Shown here piece by piece: positions 9,484 through 18,242 of a DNA stretch of 64,000 nucleotides; position 1 is the stretch's first letter, and each line of letters begins with the position of its first letter. A program made the translations under genes and the position numbers. Source of the stretch: Gluconobacter sphaericus NBRC 12467 (lineage in GTDB: Bacteria; Pseudomonadota; Alphaproteobacteria; Acetobacterales; Acetobacteraceae); the NCBI RefSeq assembly GCF_006539125.1, contig NZ_BJMK01000007.1:1-64000 (forward strand), read 5' to 3'. The notes under the pieces are model-generated. The model did not search any database. It had not been told where the DNA came from and was given only the letters and a program-made list of their open reading frames with translations.

Positions 9484-11031
9484 ATGACAATCAGTATTTT
9501 TACCCTCACGCCCGGCAAGATCACGCTCAGCGACCTGCGGGACTTCTATTTCGGCCAGCAGGATGTCCGCTTGGACGACGGGACCTTTGAGGTCCTGCAG
9601 CGTGCGGCGGAATCCGTGGAGCGCATCGTTGGACGTGGCGAGCCTGTCTATGGTGTGAACACGGGTTTCGGAAAACTCGCGAAGACCCGGATTCCCGATG
9701 ACCGTCTGCGCGATCTTCAGCGCAATCTGGTGCTGAGTCATGCGGCGGGAATTGGTCAGCCGATGCCGGAGCGTGTGGTGCGCTTGATCCTTCTGCTTAA
9801 GGCCAATGGTCTGGCGCGCGGCTATTCGGGTGTGCGTCCGCAGATTGTGCAGCTTCTGCTGGACATGCTGAACCGGGGTGTTGTGCCCGTTATTCCAGAG
9901 AAGGGATCGGTTGGGGCTTCGGGCGATCTGGCTCCGCTGGCGCATATGTCGGCCGTGGTGATCGGCGAGGGCGAGGCATTCTATCAGGGTAAGCGCCTCA
10001 AAGGCGATGAAGCTCTGAAAGCCGCCGGGCTTGAGCCTCTGGTTCTGGGTGCAAAGGAGGGTCTGGCCCTTCTGAACGGTACGCAGGCTTCCACGGCGCT
10101 GGCGATTGCGGCCCTTCTGGATGCCGAACGGCTGTTTCATGCCGCCCTCATTACGGGTGGCCTGACGCTTGATGCTGCGCGCGGCACTGATGCGCCGTTC
10201 GATCCGCGTTTGCATGAATTGCGGGGTCAGAAAGGGCAGATCGAATGCGCTGCGGTCTATCGCACGCTGATGCAGGGGTCGGCCATCCGGGCATCGCATC
10301 TTGAAGATGACGAGCGGGTTCAGGATCCGTACTGCCTACGCTGCCAGCCGCAGGTCATGGGCGCCTGTCTGGATAATCTGCGTCAGGCGGCGCGGGTTCT
10401 GGTGATCGAGGCGAATGCGGTTTCGGACAATCCGATCCATTTCCCGGACACGGATGAGATGATCTCGGGTGGTAACTTCCATGCCGAGCCGGTGGCGATT
10501 GCCGCGGATCTCATGGCGATTGCCGTGTCCGAAGTCGGGGCGATTGCAGAGCGGCGTCTGGCGCTGCTGGTCGATGCGCAGATGAGCGGCCTTCCGCCGT
10601 TCCTGGTGCAGGATAGCGGGCTGAACTCCGGCTTCATGATCGCGCAGGTCACGGCTGCGGCTCTGGCATCCGAGAACAAGACACTGGCCCATCCGGCAAG
10701 TGTGGACAGTCTGCCGACTTCGGCCAATCAGGAAGACCACGTCTCCATGGCGACGTTTGCCGCGCGTCGCGTGGGCGATATCGTGGACAATGTCCGGACG
10801 ATCATTGCAGTTGAATATCTGGCGGCCGTGCAGGGACTTGATTTCCTCGCACCGCTGGAAACATCCGCGCCGTTGCTTGAAGTCGCGAAGACGTTGCGGA
10901 AAACTGTGCCCTTCTTTGCTCAGGACCGGCTGTTTACGCCGGACATGGAAGCTGCCCGCGCGCTCATTATCGATGGCGCTTTGGGAGACTGTGTCGGGTC
11001 GGGTGTTGCCTTGCCTGTTCTTGAGGGCTGA
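9484..11031 (+). CDS. hutH: Histidine ammonia-lyase HutH
   Basis: 515 aa. Deaminates L-histidine to urocanate, the committed step of the pathway. The Ala-Ser-Gly triad that cyclises into the MIO cofactor is residues 145-147 in [23 protein letters not shown] (about 55-65), [32 protein letters not shown] and [14 protein letters not shown] are conserved family blocks. It follows hutU by 7 bp and precedes the FMN hydroxyacid dehydrogenase by 23 bp, so hutU-hutH-dehydrogenase are probably one transcript under the operator at 7758-7771. Confidence 0.97.
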   Translation: MTISIFTLTPGKITLSDLRDFYFGQQDVRLDDGTFEVLQRAAESVERIVGRGEPVYGVNTGFGKLAKTRIPDDRLRDLQRNLVLSHAAGIGQPMPERVVRLILLLKANGLARGYSGVRPQIVQLLLDMLNRGVVPVIPEKGSVGASGDLAPLAHMSAVVIGEGEAFYQGKRLKGDEALKAAGLEPLVLGAKEGLALLNGTQASTALAIAALLDAERLFHAALITGGLTLDAARGTDAPFDPRLHELRGQKGQIECAAVYRTLMQGSAIRASHLEDDERVQDPYCLRCQPQVMGACLDNLRQAARVLVIEANAVSDNPIHFPDTDEMISGGNFHAEPVAIAADLMAIAVSEVGAIAERRLALLVDAQMSGLPPFLVQDSGLNSGFMIAQVTAAALASENKTLAHPASVDSLPTSANQEDHVSMATFAARRVGDIVDNVRTIIAVEYLAAVQGLDFLAPLETSAPLLEVAKTLRKTVPFFAQDRLFTPDMEAARALIIDGALGDCVGSGVALPVLEG

Positions 11032-11054
11032 TCGGGACGGAAGAAGAACGGGGA

Positions 11055-12200
11055 ATGAATTATCACGGCATCGCGGCTCTGCATCGTCGGGCTGATAGGG
11101 TTCTTCCCCGTATTTTTCGGGACTATGTAAACGGTGGTTCGCATTCCGAGCGCACCGTTAGGGCCAATCGCCGGGCTTTTGACCGTTGGGCGGTTGTTCC
11201 GAAATGTCTGGTGGATGTTGCGGAGTGCGATCTGTCCGGGGCGTTTCTGGAAGCCACGCATCGGCTCCCGTTCATGTTTGCACCGCTGGGTTTTGGCGGT
11301 CTGATGTGTCCAAACGGTGAAATCCGGGCTGCGCGGGTTGCGGCTTCGGTGGGTCTGCCGATGGCGGTGTCCACTTTCGCCATTCAATCGTTGGAAACGC
11401 TCTCCCGGGTGCCGGGCGTGACGCTCGCGGCACAGATCTATGTCTTCAGGGACCGAGGCATCACCCGCGACATGCTGCGCCGGGCGGAGAGTTGCGGCAT
11501 CCGAAGCATCATCCTGACGGTTGATACGCCGATTACGCCGCTTCGTCTGCGGGATGTGCGTAACGGTTTTCGCAATCTGACGCGCCCCTCTCTGCGGCAT
11601 GTGCTGTCCATGGCCGCACATCCGCGCTGGACGGCGGGGATGCTGCGGAACGGGATGCCGAAAATCGGTAATCTGGCGCCCTACGGCATGGGCAGTAACC
11701 TGATGGAGCAGGCAAGAAATGCTGCGTCTCAGATTGATCCTACCCTGACCTGGAAAGATCTGGACTGGCTGCGCTCTGTCTGGCCGGGGCAGCTTGCCGT
11801 TAAGGGAATTATGGATGCTGGGGACGCGCTGGCTTGCCAGAAGGCGGGGGCGCAGACCGTGATTGTTTCCAATCATGGAGGACGGCAGATGGACCCGGCC
11901 CCGTCGTCGCTTTCCGTCCTGCCGGAGATTGTCGAAGCCCTGAAGGGGGAGACGGACGTCATTCTTGACGGCGGTGTCCGTTGGGGTGGCGACGTTGTCA
12001 GCGCGCTGGCGCTGGGTGCGAAGGCCGTGGGGATCGGGCGTCCCTGGGCCTGGGCGCTTGCTGCAGATGGCGAGAGAGGCGTTCGCAGTCTGGTGGACGG
12101 GCTGGGCGGTGAAATCCGCGATGTCCTGCGTCTGGGCGGAATGGTGGATCTTGCGTCGCTTCGGGCACAAGGACCTGCAGCGCTCCGGCCGGTCAGTTGA
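11055..12200 (+). CDS. FMN-dependent L-2-hydroxyacid dehydrogenase (LldD-like)
   Basis: 381 aa, the length of L-lactate dehydrogenase/2-hydroxyacid oxidases. The TIM-barrel FMN enzyme motif VIVSNHGGRQMDPAPSSL (active-site His and substrate-binding Arg) is at about residues 274-291, followed by the flavin phosphate-binding LDGGVRWGGDVVSALALGA and GIGRPWAWALA. It oxidises an L-2-hydroxyacid to the 2-oxoacid, passing electrons to oxygen or quinone. Its place directly behind hutH and in front of hutD suggests the substrate is L-imidazole-lactate rather than lactate; that is inference. Its 3' end overlaps the convergent hutD by 8 bp. Confidence 0.88.
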   Translation: MNYHGIAALHRRADRVLPRIFRDYVNGGSHSERTVRANRRAFDRWAVVPKCLVDVAECDLSGAFLEATHRLPFMFAPLGFGGLMCPNGEIRAARVAASVGLPMAVSTFAIQSLETLSRVPGVTLAAQIYVFRDRGITRDMLRRAESCGIRSIILTVDTPITPLRLRDVRNGFRNLTRPSLRHVLSMAAHPRWTAGMLRNGMPKIGNLAPYGMGSNLMEQARNAASQIDPTLTWKDLDWLRSVWPGQLAVKGIMDAGDALACQKAGAQTVIVSNHGGRQMDPAPSSLSVLPEIVEALKGETDVILDGGVRWGGDVVSALALGAKAVGIGRPWAWALAADGERGVRSLVDGLGGEIRDVLRLGGMVDLASLRAQGPAALRPVS

Positions 12201-12726
12201 TGGCGTAGGCGATCTGGCCCGCTTTCAGGACGGTGAGTTTAAAGGGAGTTTCGCTCAGGAGAATGTCTCCTGGTGCGAGCGTGTAATGTTGCTCTCCTGC
12301 CATGACCTCCCAGTGACCTTCTGCGACGACAAAACCCAGAAGGCCATCTGAAGGAAGATCTTCCGACGTGACGGCAGTCAGGTCCGGGCCTGTCCTGTTC
12401 GCGGGGCGCATCAGGTTCAGGACTTCGATCGGACCGTTCAGAGGTGCGCCTGTTAGGGGTAGTTCGCCGCTGAACCGGATCACGCTGCCGGGTTGATCCA
12501 GCAGAAGGGGTGGAGCGCCCGAAACGGGATGAAGTCGGACGCCGTTTCCTGTCAGAAGCCCCATCTGTCTGAACAGACCCGTAAAACTGGAGAATGGTGC
12601 GGACCGGGTGATGCTGGCGGCACTGAGGCGCCATTCCGGCTGTTCGATCAGCAGGCGGGTGGTGCCGGCTCCATTTTTCCATGGGCTTGCCGGCACGGTG
12701 TGCAGATGGATGTGCCGCATGCTCAT
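12193..12726 (-). CDS. hutD: HutD family protein
   Basis: 177 aa. HutD proteins are cupin-like, found in many hut loci, and are thought to limit hut expression or flux; the mechanism is not settled. The opening WKNGAGTTRLLIEQPEWRLSAASI and the FSSFTGLFRQMGLLTGNGVRL block are the recognised family signatures. A C-terminal cupin-like strand set ends GQIAYAIN. The ATG at 12726 overlaps the stop of the FAD dehydrogenase (ATGA), so it is translated with that gene. It is the last gene of the minus-strand aminotransferase-dehydrogenase-hutD unit. Confidence 0.85.
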   Translation of the reverse strand: MSMRHIHLHTVPASPWKNGAGTTRLLIEQPEWRLSAASITRSAPFSSFTGLFRQMGLLTGNGVRLHPVSGAPPLLLDQPGSVIRFSGELPLTGAPLNGPIEVLNLMRPANRTGPDLTAVTSEDLPSDGLLGFVVAEGHWEVMAGEQHYTLAPGDILLSETPFKLTVLKAGQIAYAIN

Positions 12727-14129
12727 GGCACGTCCGCGGGAACGAGTTTTCCGGGGTTGAGGATGTTCTTTGGGTCCAGTGCGGTTTTGATGGCGCGCAT
12801 GACGGAGAGGGCAGCAGGCTCGTGCTCTTCGGTCATGAAGATCTGTTTTGCGAGCCCGATCCCGTGTTCGCCGCTCGCGGAACCGCCGAGCGATAGCGCG
12901 CGGCGGATGATTTTATGGTCCAGTTCAAGAGCGCGCTTTTCGGCATCCGCGTCATTGGGTGGGATTAGGATGACGGTGTGGAAATTGCCGTCGCCGACAT
13001 GGCCGACAATGGGGGCCAGAAGGCCGGAGGCGTCGATATCAGCTCTGGCGCCGGTCATGAGTTCCGTCAGTGCGGCGATAGGGACGATGGCGTCTGTGGT
13101 GATACCCTTGAAGCCGGGGCGATAAGCCATGCAGGCCCAGAAGGCGTCATGGCGTGCTTTCCAGAGTGTGTTGCGCTCTTCGGTGGCGGTGGCCCAACGG
13201 AAGGACTGGCCGCCCTGGCCTTCCACGAGATCGCGCAGCACTGTTTCCTGCTCCGCGACACTGGCGGGTGAGCCTGTTAGCTCGAAGAACATGGTGGGGA
13301 GGGCTTCGTAGCCCGTAAGATGGGAATATTGGATGCAGGCATCCATTTGGACGTCGTCGAGCAGTTCCATCCGGCCGACTGTCAGGCCGCATTGGATCAC
13401 GAGTACGGCTGTCTCCACGGCGTTGGCCAGTGTCGGGAATTGGCAGACCGCAGCTCCCACGGCTTCGGGGATGGGATGGAGCTGGGCCTGGACTTCCGTG
13501 ATGACGGCCAATGTGCCTTCGGAGCCGATGAGCAGCCCTGTCAGATCGTAGCCTGTGGCTGCCTTGCGGACGGCACCGCCCGTATGGAGGATTCGTCCGT
13601 CGGCCAGCACTGCTGTTAGGCCCAGCACGTTGGCGCGCATGGTGCCGTAACGCATGGCTCCGGTGCCGGAGGCCCGGGTGGCGCACATTCCGCCAAATGT
13701 TGCTTCGCCGCCGGGATCGACCGGAAAGAACAGGCCCTGTGTTCGCAGATGGAGGTTCAGGTCCTGCCGCGTGACACCGGCCTGCACGCGGCAGGTCAGG
13801 TTTTCGGGCGAGACGTCGAGAATATCCGTCATCATGGACAGATCGAGGCTGACGCAGTCCGGAACAGGCGTCAGTTGTCCTTCAAGGGAGGTGCCGCCGC
13901 CGAAGGGAATCACGGGAACGTTTTCTTCGTGGCAGATCCGCAGGACGTTGGATACGTCCTGCGTTGTGCGGGCGAACAGGACATAGGCCGGCAGCAGGGT
14001 CTGATTCGGATGGCGCCATCCTTCACCGTGGGCATGATGATCGCGGACCGTCTCGTTGGCGGTCAGGCGATCTCCGAAAAGAGGAGCGAGACGCCGGGCG
14101 GCGCGTTCGGCGGCAGAGGGGCCGGTCAT
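12723..14129 (-). CDS. FAD-linked D-2-hydroxyacid (D-lactate type) dehydrogenase
   Basis: 468 aa from the ATG at 14129, supported by AAGGAA 6 nt upstream; the longer in-frame start would overlap the aminotransferase gene. A PCMH-type FAD-binding domain (VPVIPFGGGTSLEGQLTP near residue 70, VDPGGEATFGGMCATRASGT near 135, GLLIGSEGTLAVITEV near 195) is followed by the FAD-oxidase C-terminal domain (IVGHVGDGNFHTVILIP, SGEHGIGLAKQ, LDPKNILNPGKL). This is the GlcD/LDHD family that oxidises D-2-hydroxyacids. Lying between a HisC-like aminotransferase and hutD, it probably acts on D-imidazole-lactate (inference). Confidence 0.88.
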   Translation of the reverse strand: MTGPSAAERAARRLAPLFGDRLTANETVRDHHAHGEGWRHPNQTLLPAYVLFARTTQDVSNVLRICHEENVPVIPFGGGTSLEGQLTPVPDCVSLDLSMMTDILDVSPENLTCRVQAGVTRQDLNLHLRTQGLFFPVDPGGEATFGGMCATRASGTGAMRYGTMRANVLGLTAVLADGRILHTGGAVRKAATGYDLTGLLIGSEGTLAVITEVQAQLHPIPEAVGAAVCQFPTLANAVETAVLVIQCGLTVGRMELLDDVQMDACIQYSHLTGYEALPTMFFELTGSPASVAEQETVLRDLVEGQGGQSFRWATATEERNTLWKARHDAFWACMAYRPGFKGITTDAIVPIAALTELMTGARADIDASGLLAPIVGHVGDGNFHTVILIPPNDADAEKRALELDHKIIRRALSLGGSASGEHGIGLAKQIFMTEEHEPAALSVMRAIKTALDPKNILNPGKLVPADVP

Positions 14130-14142
14130 GACGCGTTCCTTC

Positions 14143-15297
14143 TCAGGCTGCGGAGGAGTGTAAGGGCTGACGGACGCGATCGAGGGCGGCAAGGAAGGTC
14201 TGGCTGTCTTCGGGGCGCGCAATGCTGACACGGATCCAGGTCTCGTAACCCTTTTCCTTCCAGGGTTTGACGATGACGCCCTGCTCGAGCAGGCGCTCGG
14301 CGAGAGTTGACGCGGATTCGTGGGCGTTGAAGAACAGGAAATTGGCGAAGGACTGTGCGACGAAATAATCGCGCTCTTCCAGAGCCGCTTTTAGCGCTTT
14401 GCCTTCGGTCAGGGTGGCGTCCACCGTTTTGTGCATGTGTTCCTGATCGAGCAGGCTCAGTCGGGCCATTTCCAGCGCCGCACTGTTGCTGTTGAAGGGA
14501 TCGCGGACGCGGGTCATGACGGCGGTGAGGCCGGGATCAGATGTCAGGGCATAACCGACGCGCAGTCCGGCCAGACCATAGGCTTTTGAGAAGGTTCTCA
14601 GGACCATCCAAGGGCGGGACTGGTTTTGGAGAATGGCGAGACTGTCGGCATAGTCTGGACTGGAACACGCATATTCCCAGTAGGCTTCGTCGATGACGAT
14701 CAGCGTGTCTGCGGGGCAGGCGTCGATGAGTTTCTGCATGGCGTCGCCTGTCATTAGGCAGCCGACCGGATTAGATGGGTTGGAGAACATCAGGATCTTG
14801 AGGGGGCCGGATGCTACAGCCTGATGCAGCTGTGGCAAGTCGAAGCGGGCATCTGTCGTCATGGGGATGGCCTCTGCCTGGGCCCCCATCATCTGAGGCC
14901 AGATCAGATGCAGCCCGAAAGACGGCAGGACCGTGACGAGGCGGTCTCCGGGGGACAGAAAGGCCTCGCAGATCATACGGATGATCTGTTCGGAGCCGTT
15001 TCCGATAACAATCCGGTCCGTGTCGATTCCGGTCTGACGTGACAGCTCTTCCCGAAGCCCCTCTGCGGAAGCATCCGGATAGCGGAACAGGCTGGAGGCT
15101 ATTTCTGTCCAGTGCTTTAGAGCCGCGGGCGATGGCCCATAAGGGTTTTCATTGCTTCCCAGCTTGGTGATCTGGGGAATTCCGTATTTTGCCCGCACGG
15201 CGTCTTCTGACAAGCCCGCATTATAGACCGGCAGTTGACGGACTTCAGCCCGGGCCAGGGAGAGGGGGGAGGTTCGACATTCAGGGGCGGTGTTCAT
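14143..15297 (-). CDS. HisC-type PLP aminotransferase, putative histidine/imidazole-pyruvate transaminase
   Basis: 384 aa from the ATG at 15297 (GGAG 7-8 nt upstream). Class I/II aminotransferase of the histidinol-phosphate aminotransferase group: [17 protein letters not shown] near residue 43, [20 protein letters not shown] near 95, SNPSNPVG near 175, VIDEAYWEY near 205, and the PLP-lysine motif [18 protein letters not shown] near 237. It is first in a minus-strand unit with the D-hydroxyacid dehydrogenase and hutD, not in a his biosynthetic cluster. A HutC-type operator lies 56 bp upstream. The likely reaction is interconversion of imidazole-pyruvate and histidine; aromatic amino acid transamination is the alternative. 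Confidence 0.85.
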   Translation of the reverse strand: MNTAPECRTSPLSLARAEVRQLPVYNAGLSEDAVRAKYGIPQITKLGSNENPYGPSPAALKHWTEIASSLFRYPDASAEGLREELSRQTGIDTDRIVIGNGSEQIIRMICEAFLSPGDRLVTVLPSFGLHLIWPQMMGAQAEAIPMTTDARFDLPQLHQAVASGPLKILMFSNPSNPVGCLMTGDAMQKLIDACPADTLIVIDEAYWEYACSSPDYADSLAILQNQSRPWMVLRTFSKAYGLAGLRVGYALTSDPGLTAVMTRVRDPFNSNSAALEMARLSLLDQEHMHKTVDATLTEGKALKAALEERDYFVAQSFANFLFFNAHESASTLAERLLEQGVIVKPWKEKGYETWIRVSIARPEDSQTFLAALDRVRQPLHSSAA

Positions 15298-15725
15298 GCG
15301 ATGGCTCCACGGGAAGAATGGGATGGGGCTGTGTGGGGAGGGAGTTATTCGGCTTGTAAATACAACCATAGATTCTTTGGGATATCCAGAGGTCGGAGGG
15401 GCTTCAGATGTGTTTTTCAAACCTTCTCATGCGCTTTTTGCAGGGGAATTTTTCTTTTCGGAAAAGGGTAGAATCGGAAAGAATAGAATATTGATAAAAG
15501 GATATATTTTGAGGAATTTCGGGCGAAAAATGATGCCGGTATAGTCTTTGCTAGGGGTGAGAAATTTCCAAAAAACCAGTTCGATATCAGAATAGATATA
15601 GACAACCTTTTTCCGTAATGACATGGTCTCTTGCGAAAAGGCTGCATGCCTTTCGGTTTCCTCTGTAGCCTGTCAGTGACTGATGGTGTCTCCTTCAAAC
15701 GACTGCTTTGGGAAAGTACGGGAAT
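15298..15725. other. Divergent intergenic region between aminotransferase and TonB receptor
   Basis: 428 bp without a credible gene; AT-richer than its surroundings, especially 15420-15620. It holds the HutC-like site at 15353-15366 and must contain the promoters of both divergent units. A frame on the minus strand (15427-15624, rich in Phe/Ile/Lys) has no conserved features and is rejected. Confidence 0.6.
15353..15366. promoter_or_regulatory. Probable HutC operator upstream of the aminotransferase operon
   Basis: CTTGTAAATACAAC; its reverse complement, GTTGTATTTACAAG, has the same frame as the sites at 5413 and 7758 with one central change. It lies 56 bp upstream of the aminotransferase start. 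Confidence 0.6.
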
Positions 15726-18242
15726 ATGATGTCCAAGAATAACATTCCATTACCGGATCAGGATGCCTGTTGTTTTCCCGTTTCAGGAAGCAGAATTCAG
15801 TCGGATCTGAAACGAAAGGGTGCATCTTCGTTTCTGGTCTGGGTTCTCGCATCGACGGCATTTTCTTGCTGTGCGGCCCAGGCCGCAGATCCCAGGAAGC
15901 AGGCCCGTCCCGTCGTCCATCACAATCCTAGCAAGGTAGCTCCTGTTCACTCGAAGGCCGTGCGGGCCCGTCGTGCTACAGCGCGTGAGGCGCTGGAAAG
16001 CGAGAGCATGCAGGTGACAGCCCGCCACGTTCCTCACGGTGCCGTTACGACTGTATCTTCCGAAGCGCTGGCGGACGCGGTGCCAGGCACTAATCCGCTC
16101 AAGGTTCTGGCGCGTCAGCCGGGCATCATGTTCCAGTCAGATGATCCGCAGGGGATGGATACCTGGTCTACCCAGTTTTACATGCACGGATTCCTGCAGA
16201 ACCAGATCGGCATGACGCTGGATGGTATTCCGCTGGGTGATCAGGAATTTCATACCTTCAACGGTCTGAACTCCGTTAACGCAATTTCTGCCGAGAATGT
16301 CGGCCGGATGGATGTCTCCATGGGAGCAGGGGCTGAATCTGTTGCCAGTACCAGCAATCTGGGTGGTGCTGTCGAGTATGTCTCTTCCGACCCCAAACAC
16401 AAGGCGGGTGGTCTGGCGTCACAGACCTTTGGCTCAAACAGTGGATTTCATACGTTTTTGCGGATGGATAGTGGCGATCTGAATAAGAGCGGCACCCGAT
16501 TTTACGTCTCCTACATGCGCAATTCGCAGAATAAGTGGAAAGGGGGCGGGGACCAGTTCGGTCAGCAGGTCAACGCCAAGTTTGTGCAGCCGATTGGTGA
16601 GCACAGCAGTATTTCTTCTTTCTTTGATTACAACCTGACGCAAAGCTATCTGTATCAGGATATGTCTTTCGACATGCTCAAGAATGGTGGATACCGGCTC
16701 GACAACTTTTACGGTACGCCCAACGCCTACAAAAAAGCCTATCTGTCCGCACTTTCAGCAAATGGTCTTCCGGGTGGTGCGTTGCCGGCGGGTTATTCCA
16801 AGATGTCCGATCCGTGGGATGCATCCTATTACGATGGTGCATTGGTTGAGCGTGATTATCTGGGTGGTCTGAAAGCAAATCTGGCTTTGACGGATCGTTT
16901 GCGTTGGGAAAGTGTTGTGTACGGTCATGGGCAGTATCTGCGCGGAACCTGGGCCAATCCGTATGTTTCTTCTCCCAATGGTGCGCCGCTGATCGACCAG
17001 GCGACCGTGACGCATTCCCAGCGCTTCGGTTTTACGTCCGCGCTTCATTATCAGATCGCGCATAACGATATCAGCGGTGGCGTCTGGTATGAGAATTTCC
17101 ATACCGATGTAGGGCGTTTCGCTTATCAGGAACCCTTGCTTTCGGATGTGGAATCCGGGAAGGCCAAGCCTGTCAATTCGGTTGGGGAACTTCCTGACCC
17201 TTATGCCACGCTGTGGGGGCAGAACCTTAATTCCAACAGCTTTACGGCTTTCGTGCAGGACACGTATCATGTTCTGCCCAACCTTTCCCTGCATTTCGGC
17301 TTTAAGTCGCTTCTGCAGACGGTGCGGGGTGGGCAGTATGCCAATGATGAGAGCTATACGGGCGTTGGTCAGATCGCAGGTGGCAGCATTACGACGGCCA
17401 GGGCGTTCCTGCCGCATTTCAGCGGAGACTGGCATTTCCTGAAACATCACGAGCTGTATTTCGACATCGCGGAGAACGTGAAGTCCTATCCTGTACAGGC
17501 CTTCAAGGAAGGGGCATCGCCTTTTTCCGTTTCACAGTCCGCGTATAATCAGCTGTTGCAAAATGGTGGTCTGAAGCCTGAGACGGACTGGAATTTTGCG
17601 GTCGGTTATCGTTTTACGCACAAATATGCTCTGGCGTCCGTGCATGCGTATAGAACGAATTTCCACAACCGTCTGCAGCAGGTGACGTCGGGGTCGATCG
17701 TCAATCCGATTTCTACGGTTGCGAATGTGGGTGGCGTGACCATGAACGGTGTGGATGCCGGTCTGACGCTGATGCCCGTCAAGGGGCTCTCGCTGTATAA
17801 CAGCATCAGCTACAATCACGCGACTTATGACAACAACGTTACGGAAGCCGGAACGACCTATCACACCAAGGGGCAGCAGATCGTTGCTTATCCGCGCTTT
17901 ATGTACAAGGCGAGTCTGGCCTATGAGTGGCAGAATTTCTCCGCGCATCTCGATACCCAGTTCCTTGGCACACGCAATTACAGCTATACAGGGGACATGA
18001 AAATTCCTTCTTACTGGATCGAGACGCTGGGTGCGCGGTATCGCTTTGGTAGCCTTGGGAAATATTCCAGAAGCCTGGGTTTTGTGCAGAACCTGACTTT
18101 TGAGTTCAATGTCTATAACCTGACGAACACGAAATATATTTCTACGATGGGTGAAAATGGTGTGCCGATGTCGGGTGACTACCAGTCCTTCCTCGTGGGT
18201 GCGCCGCGTCAGTACTATGGTACGCTCAAGGCGGAATTCTGA
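15726..18242 (+). CDS. TonB-dependent outer-membrane receptor
   Basis: 838 aa from the ATG at 15726. A long N-terminal signal sequence carries a hydrophobic core (FLVWVLASTAFSCCAAQAA, residues about 35-55). A plug domain follows (GTNPLKVLARQPGIMFQSDD, TLDGIPLGDQEFHTFNG, GAGAESVASTSNLGGAVEYVSS, residues about 115-225), then a beta-barrel ending in a C-terminal aromatic (TLKAEF), as expected for outer-membrane barrels. It takes up an unknown ligand with TonB/ExbBD energy. The NCS1 permease starts within its stop codon, so the two are coupled. The position beside hut genes suggests a histidine-related ligand. An in-frame TTG at 15708 is a less likely start. Confidence 0.88.
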   Translation: MMSKNNIPLPDQDACCFPVSGSRIQSDLKRKGASSFLVWVLASTAFSCCAAQAADPRKQARPVVHHNPSKVAPVHSKAVRARRATAREALESESMQVTARHVPHGAVTTVSSEALADAVPGTNPLKVLARQPGIMFQSDDPQGMDTWSTQFYMHGFLQNQIGMTLDGIPLGDQEFHTFNGLNSVNAISAENVGRMDVSMGAGAESVASTSNLGGAVEYVSSDPKHKAGGLASQTFGSNSGFHTFLRMDSGDLNKSGTRFYVSYMRNSQNKWKGGGDQFGQQVNAKFVQPIGEHSSISSFFDYNLTQSYLYQDMSFDMLKNGGYRLDNFYGTPNAYKKAYLSALSANGLPGGALPAGYSKMSDPWDASYYDGALVERDYLGGLKANLALTDRLRWESVVYGHGQYLRGTWANPYVSSPNGAPLIDQATVTHSQRFGFTSALHYQIAHNDISGGVWYENFHTDVGRFAYQEPLLSDVESGKAKPVNSVGELPDPYATLWGQNLNSNSFTAFVQDTYHVLPNLSLHFGFKSLLQTVRGGQYANDESYTGVGQIAGGSITTARAFLPHFSGDWHFLKHHELYFDIAENVKSYPVQAFKEGASPFSVSQSAYNQLLQNGGLKPETDWNFAVGYRFTHKYALASVHAYRTNFHNRLQQVTSGSIVNPISTVANVGGVTMNGVDAGLTLMPVKGLSLYNSISYNHATYDNNVTEAGTTYHTKGQQIVAYPRFMYKASLAYEWQNFSAHLDTQFLGTRNYSYTGDMKIPSYWIETLGARYRFGSLGKYSRSLGFVQNLTFEFNVYNLTNTKYISTMGENGVPMSGDYQSFLVGAPRQYYGTLKAEF

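Noticed and set aside
15427-15624. Phe/Ile/Lys-rich minus-strand frame upstream of the TonB receptor
   Set aside because: AT-rich intergenic DNA easily gives such frames; no ribosome site, no similarity, overlaps a regulatory region.
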